Shown here: in pieces, positions 10,040 to 23,619 of the stretch
How the letters are laid out: every line of letters starts with the position of its first letter
How positions within the stretch are numbered: the first letter of the stretch is position 1
Origin: Paramecium octaurelia
Taxonomy: Eukaryota > Ciliophora > Oligohymenophorea > Peniculida > Parameciidae
Direction: 5' to 3'
Assembly (NCBI GenBank): GCA_905182995.1
Contig: CAJJDP010000135.1
Location: 179,230 to 243,229, forward strand
Length of the DNA stretch: 64,000 nucleotides
Notes under the pieces: generated by a model
What the model saw: the letters and a program-made list of their open reading frames with translations, nothing else
What the model was told of the DNA's origin: nothing
The model's database searches: none
Position numbers and translations under genes: made by a program

Positions 10040-12331
10040 TCAAGGAGATTAATCCGAATAATCTTATTAATCAAGTAATTAAACTTATAATGGAGTTTCC
10101 ATGATTTCATCTTACTCATTGATTTGTTCATCTTCCTCAATAATCTTTTATAGTTCAATGTAATCTTCCTCATCGTCATTCATTTTCAATTTCACTTTTT
10201 CTAGATTCCCCTCCTCTTCATCAGAACTCGATGCTAATATTAAATAGATTAATTCAAATTACCTTCAACAGAATTTTCATTTTCGTTCTCGTTTTCGATT
10301 TCCTCTTCATCACTATTCACATCATTTCTGAATCTTACGGAATCACCATCTGATTGATCTCTTCTTTCACTGAATGGAAAGTTAGAGGGAGTCATGAGTG
10401 ACTTTCCCTATTAAACAACAGATTATTCACTAGATTATAATGATTTAATACTTGTCATCAGGTTCACTTGAAGACTCTTCTCTTGAATCAGACTTCTTAA
10501 TGAACTTTTATACATTCATTTTAAATAAGCAGTAACTACCATCATTATTTTGAATTAATTTGATTCTGTCATGACTTTGATAACTTTTATTGTAATTAGA
10601 AATCATTTTCTTGATAAATACTAGATTGGATGGTTTGGTTTTTTTACTTAGGAAGATTCTCTTATGTTTAGTCAGATGATACAAAATGCCTTTATAATCA
10701 GTCCTATGAGGTTTTTATTCTGTTTACTCCTACTCCTCCTTTTCAAATTCAGGTTCTTAAAATGCCACTTTCAGATTCTTTTTGCTATTCTACTCTTTTA
10801 TGGGTTCTTGAATTTGTTATTCACTCTCAATTTAAGTGATCAATGTTTTCAAGGACTTAGTTTTTTTAAAAGTTGGATTTGCATTATTATCTTAATTTCT
10901 TCTTCTTCTCTCTTCATTTTGATCCTCCTGATCACTTATATGATTGAGATTATCCTTTTTCTCATCTTGATCATCCACTATATAATTAACTTCAGTTGTA
11001 TTGGTTAAATTATTTTGATTATCTCTATTTTCATTTTTGAAACTGATTTCATTGAATTTCTGAACTGATTATTAAATCAAGACCTTTGGATTGACTTTGT
11101 CTGATTCTTAAATGATAGTTGTGTTAGTGTCTGCCTATTGTTCATTCATCTTTTGTAAGAATTGTTCATAGATCTCAGTTTTATTTACTTGACTATGGAT
11201 ATAATCCTTTACTTCCTTTGAACTCCATGCATCGCTTATTACCTTGTTAAATTCTTCATAGATGGGGAATGCATTTTTAAGTTCAGTAACAGATTGATCA
11301 TCTGATAGATGTTTCATGTATTGGATAATAGTTCTATGTATGGTGTCTATACTTTTATCAATATTGACATTGTCTACTTTTGGAATAAGGAATTCATCAG
11401 CTTTTTCTAAGAACCATTTTTGAATCAATCTAATATTCTGAAAATTCTCAACATATTTATTATGTCTTGAATCCAGAGTCATATATTTTGATCTCACTGC
11501 AAATCTCTCCTTATGTTTCGATTCTTTCTTAATGCAAATAGCAAATGGCAACACTCTCTTGTATTTTTTCATAATCTTCATCATAAAAATAGGTGTCAGA
11601 TGTACTCCTTCAATGATGATAGAATCCATTTTTTCATCAAAGGTATTAATTACATGTTCTAATCTCTATTAAACTAATTCACATTAAGCCTTATATCCTT
11701 TTATAATCCTCCTTTAATCACTGATATTCAGATCGGGCAATGTCTTACCAGCCTCATAAGTACTTGCAAATAAAACAGGGTTTTCCTCTTTTGATAAGAA
11801 ATTTCTCATTATATGTCTTATAGAATCGGTGCTAGAAATCTATTAGAAAACTACCTTAGGACTGTAGATATTCCAAATCTTGAAGCTAAAATGCTGCTGG
11901 CTGTACTTTTACCAGTACCTGATGTACCACCAAATAGGATTATGAGTGGCTACTTTTTTTCTGTCAAACTCCATGCAATTTAAAAATCTTCTTTATAGAG
12001 GTCTTCTTTTTCTCGAATGTACTTTTTCTCGAATACAGAGTTGAATACTATTTCTTTGAAGTGTTTTTCAGTTATTGTGGCTGAGTTAACTTGTTTATTA
12101 GATTATCCATTTAATGGTTGATGGTTCTTTTGTTTATCAAAATTTTCTAAAAGTATTGAGTGTTTTTGTACCCAACAATTTACTGAATATCATTTCAAAT
12201 ATTTTCTCACAAAGAGAATATGAATGAGCTGCTTTGCATCCGCTAATTTGCAAGATTATTTTTAACTTTTCCTTGTTGATTTTGCGGACTATAATTGGTA
12301 AATTGAATACTTTATTGTTTCTATTTATCAT
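10040..12331 (-). CDS. 2-phosphoglycerate kinase / LPA1-like P-loop protein
   Basis: Archaeal relatives make 2,3-bisphosphoglycerate; the plant relatives (LPA1) affect phytic-acid levels. Start at 12331 (an in-frame TGA lies just upstream). Residues ~10-60 resemble an ATP-cone (VRKINKEKLK...SLCEKIFEMI). The P-loop GGTSGTGKSTASSIL lies near residue 126, followed by STDSIRHIMRNF, ENPVLFASTYEAG and IIEGVHLTPIFM, all hallmarks of the family. After about residue 300 comes a long acidic Gln/Asn/Glu-rich region and a short folded block (DYKGILYHLTKHKRIF). Introns: 12147-12171, 11832-11854, 10430-10451 and 10234-10262. The product is 730 residues, about the length of plant LPA1, and shares its ATP-cone/kinase/acidic-tail plan. 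Substrate here is unproven. Confidence 0.85.
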
Positions 12332-12870
12332 TTGATGAACTATCTTTCAGCACAAATATTACGTTTTAGTCAACATGATAAACATTTGAAGCACTCATTA
12401 TTAATTATTTCTTAGTATTAATAATTCTGTATTTGATAAAAATATAAGATTTATTTATTCAATTATTTCAAATGGAGTCCATAACCTTAAACTAAAATAC
12501 CAGCTCAAACAATAACATCATGTAGAAATTCCAAATCATGATTTATTCTTGAAATTAATCGAAATGTATTATTTAATTTTAAAACATTATGATAACAGAT
12601 GAATCATAAAATATCAATGTAATCTATATGTTTACTAAAAATGCTTATGTGTGTATTAAAATCATTGATTGCATCAAATCTGTTGAGTTAAATTCAATTG
12701 AATTTGGATTAGGTTTTTCTTATTTTAGGATAGAAGGAGTCGGAAATGATAAATGATTGATCAAATAGTGTAAGATTACAATCATTTTTAACATTTAATA
12801 GACAATATTATTATTTGCTTATTGCTTAGTAATAAAATAACATTATCAGACTTAAATTTTATTTTAAATA
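12332..12870. other. Divergent intergenic region with a 55-codon ORF
   Basis: The region separates the 2PGK-like gene (minus) from the oxygenase (plus). An ORF on plus at 12589-12756 reads 55 codons (begins MITDESQNINVIY and contains CIKIIDCIKSVELNS) and looks protein-like, but it has no partner exons. It may be a relic. Nothing else is seen. Confidence 0.4.
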
Positions 12871-13879
12871 ATGCGCAATATCTCGAAATATCGATTTAGT
12901 TCCATATTTGATTTAAGCAATCGCGTTTCAAATGAAGAGATACATGCACAACTTAAGAATTATGGGTATCTATTGGTGAAGGACAAAAGAATTGATTGGA
13001 AAGCAAATGAGGAATATTTTGATTTGATGGAGGAGTATTTTTAAAAAAGAGCAATACAATTGGAATAGACAGGAAAAGTTGACGATTGTTTTCCTCAGTA
13101 TAAATATTAAATTGGAATGGGATATGAAAATATTGGAAAACCGAATTATGACAAGGAATCTTTGAAATCAATGATAGATAAGCCAATCCTAATTGATAGA
13201 GATCCCAAGTGGAAATACTTTTGGCCTTATCGATATGATGGATAATACGATCCTCCTTAATGGGTTCCTAAAGATTTCCAGAATTTTGAAAGAATTATGA
13301 ACTTATGGTAAACCTAATTATTAAGAACCACAGAATCTGTATTAGAAATATTGTCATTGGCATTCAACGAAAAGAAGGACTTTTTTTACAATAACATGAA
13401 CAAGGCCACTCACTTATTGTCACCAATAGGTTGTGATTTGTAGAAACACTCTATTAACACAAGATTTTCAGGATATCATTATGGTATTACATCTAAATGA
13501 TTAAGATTTGAACTTTATCACAGTTCATACAAAATCACGATTCCCTGGCTTGTTCGTATGGTTGCCAAATGGGAAAAGAGAGGAATTGAGAATTCCTGAA
13601 TAAACTGTTTTGTTATAGCCTGGAAAGTTGTTTGAATTAATGACAGGAGGAGTCTACAAGGCAGGATATCACGAGGCTTTTTTGACAGAAGAAGCTAAGC
13701 GAGAGTCAATTAAGTAAAACAAAAGGTGGAGAGTGACTTCCACTTTGTTTTCGATGCTTAATGATGATACAATATTACAGCCAATGGAGTACTTTAAGGA
13801 GTTAAGTGATTCTAAGTAAACACCGATAAGTGTGAGAGATTAATTTCAAAAGGAACTTAATAAATTGAGTTATGTGTGA
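12871..13879 (+). CDS. 2-oxoglutarate/Fe(II)-dependent oxygenase (IPNS-like)
   Basis: The protein belongs to the isopenicillin-N-synthase-like branch of 2OG-Fe(II) oxygenases, which hydroxylate or desaturate small molecules; the substrate is unknown. After removing the intron 13484-13505 (22 nt) the metal triad is visible: HYD at about residue 202 (H-x-D) inside GYHYDLNFITVHTKSR, and the distal His in TGGVYKAGYHEA at about 258, followed by KRWRVTSTLF in place of the 2OG-binding RxS segment. The N terminus (residues 20-110) is the family's helical region. Length is 328, usual for this family (300-370). Its TGA lies 27 bp from the stop of the convergent MAPK15 gene, so the two 3' ends nearly touch. 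Confidence 0.85.
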
Positions 13880-13906
13880 TATATAATGTGAAATAATTTA
13901 AACGTG

Positions 13907-15519
<1,613 letters not shown>

Positions 15520-15840
15520 TTCGTTATAAAAATTATATTATCAATACAAAAAATATAAATTATTTAAAAAATCTTGACCCGAACTTACACCTATATAATT
15601 CGATTTTAAATCAAAAATTACTCCAGACTCTTACATCCTTCCCTCAATCCTGATTTTAGAAACTTGCATTAATAAACACCAATCATTTTGTTTCTCAATT
15701 ATTATTATATTAACTACCATCTTACACTTTAAAATATCAATATTAAGTGACTGCAGATTTGTCTTCTCCATATAAACTATGTTAACATCAACTTTATATC
15801 TATTGATTAAGTTACCCTCACTTAATCAATAACTTAATAG
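15520..15840. other. Region upstream of MAPK15 with a weak minus-strand ORF
   Basis: A minus-strand frame at 15541-15771 is open for 76 codons from ATG 15771 (MEKTNLQSLNIDILKCK) to TGA. It has no recognisable domain and begins just outside the duplicated block. It could be a short gene, an unannotated upstream exon or a relic. Otherwise the region should hold the MAPK15 promoter. Confidence 0.3.
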
Positions 15841-17207
15841 AGAACATAAAAAAACTTTATAAAAGATGCCTATCTATATCTAGGGTGTTAGATGTTTTTG
15901 AATAATTAAAACAATAAATAATTTAGCTAAAATTAATTAAGTAATTTAATAAAATTGCTATTATTTTATTTTTATTAATAAAATCCAGTTTTAATTTAGA
16001 TAATAAATAATATATATAGATATAAAATGAATCTTTTTAGATCCAGTATGATATTATATATAAGGATTATCATCTTTAATAATTACTCTATAAATCAATT
16101 TTATTAGGTTGGGTTTTCCTCTTATTTCTACTATTTTTCAGTTAACTCCTATTGATGCTATTGTTAGTGGCTGATTTATTGCAAACCATTTTGAAGTAGC
16201 CCTGCTAATTCGTTAATCTCTTTCTTAATTTCCTATTGTTGAGTGTTTGATAATTGTAACCCATCTACTTTTATTACTAATTTTCCACTATTCTAATCAT
16301 TGGTTCCCTGTTGTGCCTTTGGTCGTTGTTTAAGCAAGGCATCTGTATTTATTTGTATTACCAAATAGTAATATTCTCCTAACCAAATACAAAGTTGGAA
16401 AATAAAGGCGAGAGTATTTACTAACTTCACATTACTTATAGCAAACCCTGCAATACAGATTGGTAAAGTGCAGCACAGGTTGAAGAGGCAACCAAGTCTT
16501 CCGTTGTAGCAATGCTGTACCATGAAGAAAGCACTTGCAAGTATGGAGCAAACCTTAGAAGCTGTGTTTTCGTAGTTAAACACCTCAACACATAACACAA
16601 TATGAATTGCAATTGCAAACATCGAGTAGAAGGATACAATACCTCTATTAGTCATTCTAGATGTTTCTTCTGCTTTAGTAAATTCCTCTTCCGAAAGTTA
16701 TACTAATTGATTTAAATCCCCTATTGTTAAAGTCTTCATCATTATTGTAAAAAAATTAATTTGAGTTATTTGCTAAAATCTGAATTATGTACTAAAATAT
16801 CTAAAGGATCTTTTTATATGTATCATTTCAATTTTAAATCCTACATTTTCGAATAACGTAGAGAGGAACTTGATGAAAACTATAATTTAGTCCTTTTTTG
16901 TCATAAGTATCTATTGCGATATCATTTCTTGAGGATAAATAATAAATCATAAATTACGGTGTATGATTATAACAATGAGATAAAGTGGAGGAATTAATAA
17001 TGACCTACAAAATCTCAAATTTAAAAAGCAAACTAATATTTACAGTTATTATTATTCTTTAATATATTTAAGAATAAAAAATAATTAAATAAATAATAAT
17101 AATAAATAATTAAGATAAATTCAGGTAAATGAAGATTATTATAAAATTTACATAGATGTAGAATTGCATAATATTATCAATTCAGGATGTCATAGACATT
17201 ATTTCGA
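15841..17207. repeat. Exact direct duplication 1, left copy (1367 bp)
   Basis: Every position compared matches 17209-18575 at an offset of 1368. The copy ends in TTTCGA directly before an N at 17208. It contains the whole 4-TM gene plus its flanks. This is most simply an unmerged assembly overlap. Confidence 0.9.
16095..16742 (-). CDS. Four-helix membrane protein, unrecognised (215 aa), copy A
   Basis: Single exon, start at 16742 (MMKTLTIGDLNQLV), TGA at 16095. After about 35 cytosolic-type residues (QLSEEEFTKAEETSR) come four closely spaced hydrophobic segments: FYSMFAIAIHIVLCV, VCSILASAFFMVQHC, CLFNLCCTLPICIAGF and LVNTLAFIFQLCIWLGEYYY. The helices are unusually rich in Cys. The C terminus is hydrophilic and Gln-rich (QQEIKKEINELAGLL), possibly a short coiled coil. 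I do not recognise the family; the layout is that of a small tetraspan protein but lacks a clear tetraspanin CCG motif. An identical gene occurs 1368 bp downstream and is probably the same locus. Confidence 0.75.
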
Positions 17208-17208
17208 N
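17208..17208. other. Single-N assembly junction
   Basis: One undetermined base separates the end of the left copy of duplication 1 from the beginning of its perfect right copy. This marks a scaffold join. Confidence 0.95.
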
Positions 17209-18575
17209 AGAACATAAAAAAACTTTATAAAAGATGCCTATCTATATCTAGGGTGTTAGATGTTTTTGAATAATTAAAACAATAAATAATTTAGCTAAAA
17301 TTAATTAAGTAATTTAATAAAATTGCTATTATTTTATTTTTATTAATAAAATCCAGTTTTAATTTAGATAATAAATAATATATATAGATATAAAATGAAT
17401 CTTTTTAGATCCAGTATGATATTATATATAAGGATTATCATCTTTAATAATTACTCTATAAATCAATTTTATTAGGTTGGGTTTTCCTCTTATTTCTACT
17501 ATTTTTCAGTTAACTCCTATTGATGCTATTGTTAGTGGCTGATTTATTGCAAACCATTTTGAAGTAGCCCTGCTAATTCGTTAATCTCTTTCTTAATTTC
17601 CTATTGTTGAGTGTTTGATAATTGTAACCCATCTACTTTTATTACTAATTTTCCACTATTCTAATCATTGGTTCCCTGTTGTGCCTTTGGTCGTTGTTTA
17701 AGCAAGGCATCTGTATTTATTTGTATTACCAAATAGTAATATTCTCCTAACCAAATACAAAGTTGGAAAATAAAGGCGAGAGTATTTACTAACTTCACAT
17801 TACTTATAGCAAACCCTGCAATACAGATTGGTAAAGTGCAGCACAGGTTGAAGAGGCAACCAAGTCTTCCGTTGTAGCAATGCTGTACCATGAAGAAAGC
17901 ACTTGCAAGTATGGAGCAAACCTTAGAAGCTGTGTTTTCGTAGTTAAACACCTCAACACATAACACAATATGAATTGCAATTGCAAACATCGAGTAGAAG
18001 GATACAATACCTCTATTAGTCATTCTAGATGTTTCTTCTGCTTTAGTAAATTCCTCTTCCGAAAGTTATACTAATTGATTTAAATCCCCTATTGTTAAAG
18101 TCTTCATCATTATTGTAAAAAAATTAATTTGAGTTATTTGCTAAAATCTGAATTATGTACTAAAATATCTAAAGGATCTTTTTATATGTATCATTTCAAT
18201 TTTAAATCCTACATTTTCGAATAACGTAGAGAGGAACTTGATGAAAACTATAATTTAGTCCTTTTTTGTCATAAGTATCTATTGCGATATCATTTCTTGA
18301 GGATAAATAATAAATCATAAATTACGGTGTATGATTATAACAATGAGATAAAGTGGAGGAATTAATAATGACCTACAAAATCTCAAATTTAAAAAGCAAA
18401 CTAATATTTACAGTTATTATTATTCTTTAATATATTTAAGAATAAAAAATAATTAAATAAATAATAATAATAAATAATTAAGATAAATTCAGGTAAATGA
18501 AGATTATTATAAAATTTACATAGATGTAGAATTGCATAATATTATCAATTCAGGATGTCATAGACATTATTTCGA
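17209..18575. repeat. Exact direct duplication 1, right copy (1367 bp)
   Basis: Identical, as far as read, to 15841-17207. Identity stops immediately after TTTCGA at 18575, where the right copy continues into unique sequence while the left copy ends at the N. Confidence 0.9.
17463..18110 (-). CDS. Four-helix membrane protein, copy B (probable assembly duplicate)
   Basis: This is base-for-base the same gene as 16095-16742, including third codon positions and flanks: 215 codons, start at 18110, TGA at 17463. Two real paralogs would differ at silent sites; complete identity plus the N junction argues that the genome has one copy. If only one is kept, this one has the correct upstream neighbour (the divergent 708-aa gene). 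Confidence 0.5.
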
Positions 18576-18617
18576 AATAATATTATTGATATAATTATAT
18601 TTATTTAATTTCATAAA
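18111..18617. other. Divergent intergenic region
   Basis: About 500 bp, mostly inside the right copy of duplication 1, separate the 4-TM gene (minus) from the 708-aa gene (plus). It is AT-rich with ATTATT tracts. No specific element can be supported. Confidence 0.6.
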
Positions 18618-20764
18618 ATGGGTTAATAAATTATTGGAAAATGCAAATAATGTAGTTCAAATAATGAGGATATTCTACCACAGATGGAATTCTCAAAGGA
18701 GATCAAGAGTGAAGTCGTCAAAAACCTCAAATAAAAGTTACATGAATTTGAATCCTATGCAATATAAAAGGTAACTACATATAGTCTGAAATATGATGGG
18801 TTGTTTAGAAAGGAAGACATCAAAAAAGAGAAGGTATACAATTTAGTAATAAGGTAATAGATTCGCTGGGTTTAGTTTTGCCTATGGATATTGAGAAAAT
18901 AAAGTCAATCAACGAAGAAGCAGGATTCAAATTCCACTGCGGTGTTAGTTTAGGAAACCCAATCAATATTGGATTTAAGACTGTCAGAGGAACCACGATT
19001 GAATTGAATGAATATGGATACACTCTAGTGAAATTGTGGGATCTAGGGGAAATGATGATGAACTTTGAATCTTGCATATAAATTAAGGGCGTCAAATTAG
19101 TTGGATTAGTGAGAGGACACATTGATACTTATAAAAAGGTAATCATGAATAATGGATGGGAAGATTATGATCACATTATTGTTGAAAATGACAACATTCT
19201 AGATCTATATTATGATGAATAGACCCATGAAATCAATCACAACTCTATGTTAAGTGGATTATTACTTTATGATGGATTTGTAATTTACAAGCACTATGTT
19301 GATAAATTGCAATTCCAGTGTGATTATCAAATTGTCAAAAATGATGTTTTAGAAATGATTGATAATGGAGTTAAGTAAGCCAACTTAATTAATGTGATTA
19401 CCAACATCTCCTACATTAAATAATAAGAATATGTCAAACTGAAATAGTTTATTATGACTTAAAAAAAGCAATCTTTCAGTAGAGATGTTGAAGTTACGAT
19501 CAGAAAGAAAACTATCTATTACAAAGAAGACAAGTAAGTTTATTATGATCAACCAATTATTTACATCAATAGTTCCCCAAAATCCTTCTCAATTGCTGAT
19601 AAATTTGCTAATCAATTAGGCAAAAAGAATCTTAAATGGGATTCCAAATTGTTGAAAGCTAAACTTAATGAGAAAATTAAAGAATTCTCACTTAATGTTC
19701 AAATTGCCTTGTAAAAAGATATTATCATATCTATTACGAAAGAGGCATGTCAAATATAGGTTCACCATTGGGAAAATGGAATCTTAGTGCCTTATTATTA
19801 AACCTTGGATTACATCTCCTAAATCAAATTATGGATTGCAGCAAGCGAAGCCATCAGATATGAACCCAATGAAGATCCAGTGTAAGATAGAATAAGTGAA
19901 TTGGTAGCTAAGTTATTTGAAAATATACCCAAAGTAGACAAAGTTCTTGGCACTAAATATGCGAATATACCTTTTGTAGAGAAATGGAGACCACCATATG
20001 AAGAATTTGATCCTCATCCCAAAAATCTAGAAATCAATCGTAAATCAGACAAAATTCTATTGGTTTGGCTTTTCGATTATGAAATTGAGGAGAATATGGA
20101 GAAGTTAAAAGAATTAATCAAATTAAAAAAAAATAATCCCCAACTTGGAATACAAATAGCAATATTAAGTTATCTAAGGTTTGCAACATGGACTACCAAA
20201 TTTTAAGCCTTTTTGGATAAATATGAATTAACTAGGTCAATATTGGATAATACAATTGAGACTTGGTTTCCTCAGGAGGAACAATTAGGAAGATTTAAGT
20301 TCAATGTAATCCTTTAAAGAGTATACGGTTTAATGTTAGATAAATAAGACATGATGATTGTGGATTCAAAAGGGATTGTGAGATTAATCGATAATAGTGG
20401 TTAAATTATTAATAATTTGACTTAAGAAATTGAGAAATTAAAAGAGAAAGTGAAAGTGGTTGTAAAGAATTACAATTATTGGAGGTAATATCAGAATTTA
20501 AAGAAATGCATTAGGGATAATCCTTAATTAGCTGAAATAGTCAAAAAGATTTAAGAGAAGGGAATTGTAGAGGAGAGCAAGGTACTCATAGAATAAATGA
20601 AAGATAAAGTTTGGACATTTGAAAATGGGTAGGTTAAAGAAGAAAAGTGGCATGAATAACCAACGAGAATTTTGAGAAGTATAACAGATTATACTGATAT
20701 TAATGAGATGGCCAGAATCATAGCAAAATACATTGATAATAATGATATTTGTGCATTGAAATGA
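18618..20764 (+). CDS. Unrecognised 708-aa protein with N-myristoylation-type start
   Basis: The N terminus MGQQIIGKC has Gly2 and a nearby Cys, the usual look of an N-myristoylated, possibly palmitoylated, membrane-anchored protein. One 20-nt intron (18834-18853) is removed; otherwise the frame is open to TGA 20762. The product is mixed alpha/beta in composition, not low-complexity, with several well-formed hydrophobic strands (SLGNPINIGFKTVRGT, WDLGEMMMNF) and a helical second half (NNLTQEIEKLKEKVKV). No known motif is recognised. Its TGA lies 13 bp from the stop of the convergent coiled-coil gene, so the mature transcripts probably overlap. I judge it a real, ciliate-restricted gene; function unknown. 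Confidence 0.85.
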
Positions 20765-20777
20765 ATAATATATTGAA

Positions 20778-21972
20778 TCATTGTTAAGATTTTATTTTCT
20801 ATTCTATTAGTTATCTTTTCTCCTATTCTTATTATTATATCGTTAATATAGATTAGTTTTGTTTTTATAATTTTTTAATTGTTAATTTATTAGGTTCACT
20901 CAACTGCTGAATCTATGCATCCCTACTAGCTAAGACTTGCTACAATTGACTAATTTGCTCTTTGTAATATTATTGTAAGGTGTCTAATTTATATTTGTAA
21001 TACTTAATTAATTTTTTAGAGTAGAATTTTCTTTGATGTATAAATCTGATTTATATTTAGAGTCCTCAATTTATGATTGGAACTGCCCTATGATTTACTT
21101 TAACTTTTTGTTCTCATCGACGCTCTCCCGTAGTAATTATTAAAATTTCTTCATTTGTTCTGAACAGATTTCATATTTATTCTTCAAATCCAACTTTACT
21201 AGATAATATTGAATAGAGATTCATACTATTGGTGGATTAGGATATCTCTTATTGATACTATAGAATTTTCTATGAGATATCCACAAACTATTTCTTAAAA
21301 TGATCTCGTTATTAGGTCAATTTTTAGAGTTTTTCTTCAAGTCCATCAACTTACATACTAAGGGATTCTATTTTATTTAGATTGTTAATATTTTCACCCA
21401 TTAATTTTTCATTAAACTATTAAACACATTTTCTAGTTTCAGCTTTAGTTTTAATATCCATTTGCAGTTCGCTCAAACTTGATTATAGTTTGCAATTAAA
21501 CAATTCAGTAGCTATTAACTTATTCTATATAATATTATTCTCTTCCTCCTAGTTCTCCAATTTTTTGACATAATCATTAATCTGTTCACTCTATTTCTCC
21601 AAAATTCGTTCGAACTCTTATTTCTGTTATTCCATAAGACTTTCTAGATGTTTTCTGAGTTTCTCCTCATTCTTTTATGACTCAAAGCTTAGTTCCTCAA
21701 TAGTTCTCTGATGAGTCTAATTTTATTTTTAAAGATTATTTTCTAGCTATAAGTTCTATTCCTCTAATTCCTTTACTCTTATTTTAAGTGAATTCTTTTC
21801 GGATAATAACTCTTATATTTATTATTAGTAATATGAGCTATTTGTGATCACAATCTTAAATAATTAAATCCTCTACTTGAAGTTCCTTCTCTAAATTTTC
21901 AATTGTGTTCTATTAAAGTTAAAGCCCTTGTTCAAAATCCAGTATCTCAACATCGCTATCCGAGTCACACAT
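20778..21972 (-). CDS. Coiled-coil protein, unrecognised (374 aa)
   Basis: Start at 21972 (MCDSDSDVEIL, an acidic head). Three introns are needed: 21855-21876 (22 nt), 21199-21226 (28 nt) and 20984-21003 (20 nt). Spliced, almost the entire protein is heptad-type coiled coil rich in Glu, Lys, Gln, Leu and Asn (NSLKIRVKELEEQNLQLEN, then KSDLYIKENSTLKNQL). It has no head domain, so it is probably a structural or scaffold protein of the cortex, basal body or vesicle tethering; composition alone cannot tell. The TGA at 20778-20780 is 13 bp from the neighbouring convergent stop. Confidence 0.8.
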
Positions 21973-22440
21973 CCTATAAACTTTAATAATAATATTACAT
22001 AAAAATGTCGACAAATTTATAATATTCTTATTGATTAACTTGAATACTACATCTTCGTATAATTGGTATGCATTATTAACAATCGACTCGGAAACAACTC
22101 AAAAATTATAGAATTGCGACATGAAAATGCATTAGAAATCTGCACCTTTTAAACTTGAATAATGCACACCATAGACTCAAAACTTTAATATTAGATATCA
22201 TTATTTACTGGTAATAATAACTGAATTGTATCTAATTCATTCTAGAATGCCTTTTCTTTCATTTAAATTTGATAGAATAGATAATATCGTGTGCAGAAAC
22301 AAACATTCTTTATTATCATCTATCAAGGGAAAGTTTGGAACTCTACATATTAATTTAAAAAAAAGATTCACTTAATCCTATTATAAATATGCAGCTTAAT
22401 GCTAGTATTTCAGGAATGAGTTGAATAAATTAATCATTTA
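21973..22440. other. Divergent intergenic region
   Basis: Roughly 470 bp between a minus-strand and a plus-strand gene. A minus-strand stretch near 22220-22350 reads a short protein-like piece (PLIDDNKECLFLHTIL), perhaps a relic. No regulatory motif is identified. Confidence 0.45.
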
Positions 22441-23619
22441 ATGTTAATTTGGAGGGATTATATAATGATTATTTATATGATTCAAATAATATTTCCACAA
22501 CTTAATAATCATTTTTATGAAGATAAAAATCCCGACTATGCAAAACCCATAAAGTTTTATATTGATGAAGCCTTGAAACTTTTATAGAAACCAATTCCAA
22601 TAGAAACTAGATTCAGTTTAAAGATCAATAATGAAGAAAAGGATATCACTTATGATTTATCAAGCTTACTAATAAATACATCTTCAAGAATTACAATACT
22701 TCTAGATGCTTCGATTAAAATTACAATCATATTCGAAACCAAAGAAGAACAAATAACTCTTGATTATAATACCTTTGATAATTTATTTTTGTTAGAAATG
22801 CAACTAAAAACAACTTATAATTTATCACCCTATTCGTTGAATTTCTTTCATAAACAAAATAAACTGCCAAAAGAAAAAACCCTCATTGATTTATCCATAT
22901 TAAATGATAGTGTAATTAATTGTGAAATAATTGGGACTTATTTAATCAAATATGAGGTTGAAACATCCATAGAGATCAATATATACTCAACAATGGATTA
23001 AGTATATCAATAAGTATAATAATTTTTCAATCTTTAACAGGAATTTCAACTCTATTTTTAAGAAACATTATTAAAAAAAAAAACATTGGATAGAGAACTA
23101 TTTTTTTATGAAACCTAAATAAAACCTTATTGTGAAATTAAATTGAAAATAACTTCAAAGGTTGCTATGTACATTTACATAGAAACCATTAAGAAGTTCG
23201 ATTGTTATTTGGTTTCTCAAGACTTGAAGTTTAAGGATTTGAAAAATTATTTGATTGGATAATGTCAAATAGATGAGCATTGTTCATATTAATTTATTGT
23301 TGAAAATTAGATTTTATTTGATGATTAATTTATCTCTCATTTATCAAAACAGTAATTGAGCAAAGTCTTTACTTTAAAAGCAGTAGATGAGAGTATTAAA
23401 TTTTATATTTGCGAAAAAGAGTTAGAGTGTTTTAAAATAATCGTAGAAATGAATTAAAATAATCAAATATAGGATTTAGAAAATATAAAATAGTTGATGG
23501 GATAATAATGTCAATTTTATTTTAAAAATTAGCTTCTAAATAAGTAGGATACATTCTAATAAATTAATTTAAATAATAAAGATATTATCTGTTATGAAGT
23601 TCAATCAGCTTATAATTGA
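22441..23619 (+). CDS. Tandem ubiquitin-like-fold protein (predicted), 392 aa
   Basis: Single exon. The ATG at 22441 is the first after an in-frame TGA; ATG 22465 is an alternative start (384 aa). I see about five repeats of 70-80 residues, each with the ubiquitin order: a beta hairpin, a helix, then a strand carrying an F-x-x-x-x-x-L motif, an acidic or basic turn and a final strand. Clearest are repeat 2 (ITIIFETKEEQITLDYN ... FFHKQNKLPKEKTLIDLSI), repeat 3 (FQLYFQETLLKKKTL), repeat 4 (LKFKDLKNYLIG ... YQFIVENQILFDD) and repeat 5 (CQFYFKNQLLNKQDTF). No C-terminal Gly-Gly is present (it ends QSAYN), so it should not be conjugated. It could instead be a poly-Ubl scaffold. The fold assignment is an inference from pattern, not from a search. 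Confidence 0.6.

Noticed and set aside
9910..10179. A separate basic 89-codon minus-strand ORF
   Set aside because: It overlaps the last exon of the 2PGK-like gene in another frame, and the acidic frame joined by the intron 10234-10262 explains the sequence.
15841..18575. A recent tandem gene duplication of the 4-TM gene
   Set aside because: Complete identity including silent sites and intergenic DNA, with a lone N at the exact junction, fits an assembly artefact much better.
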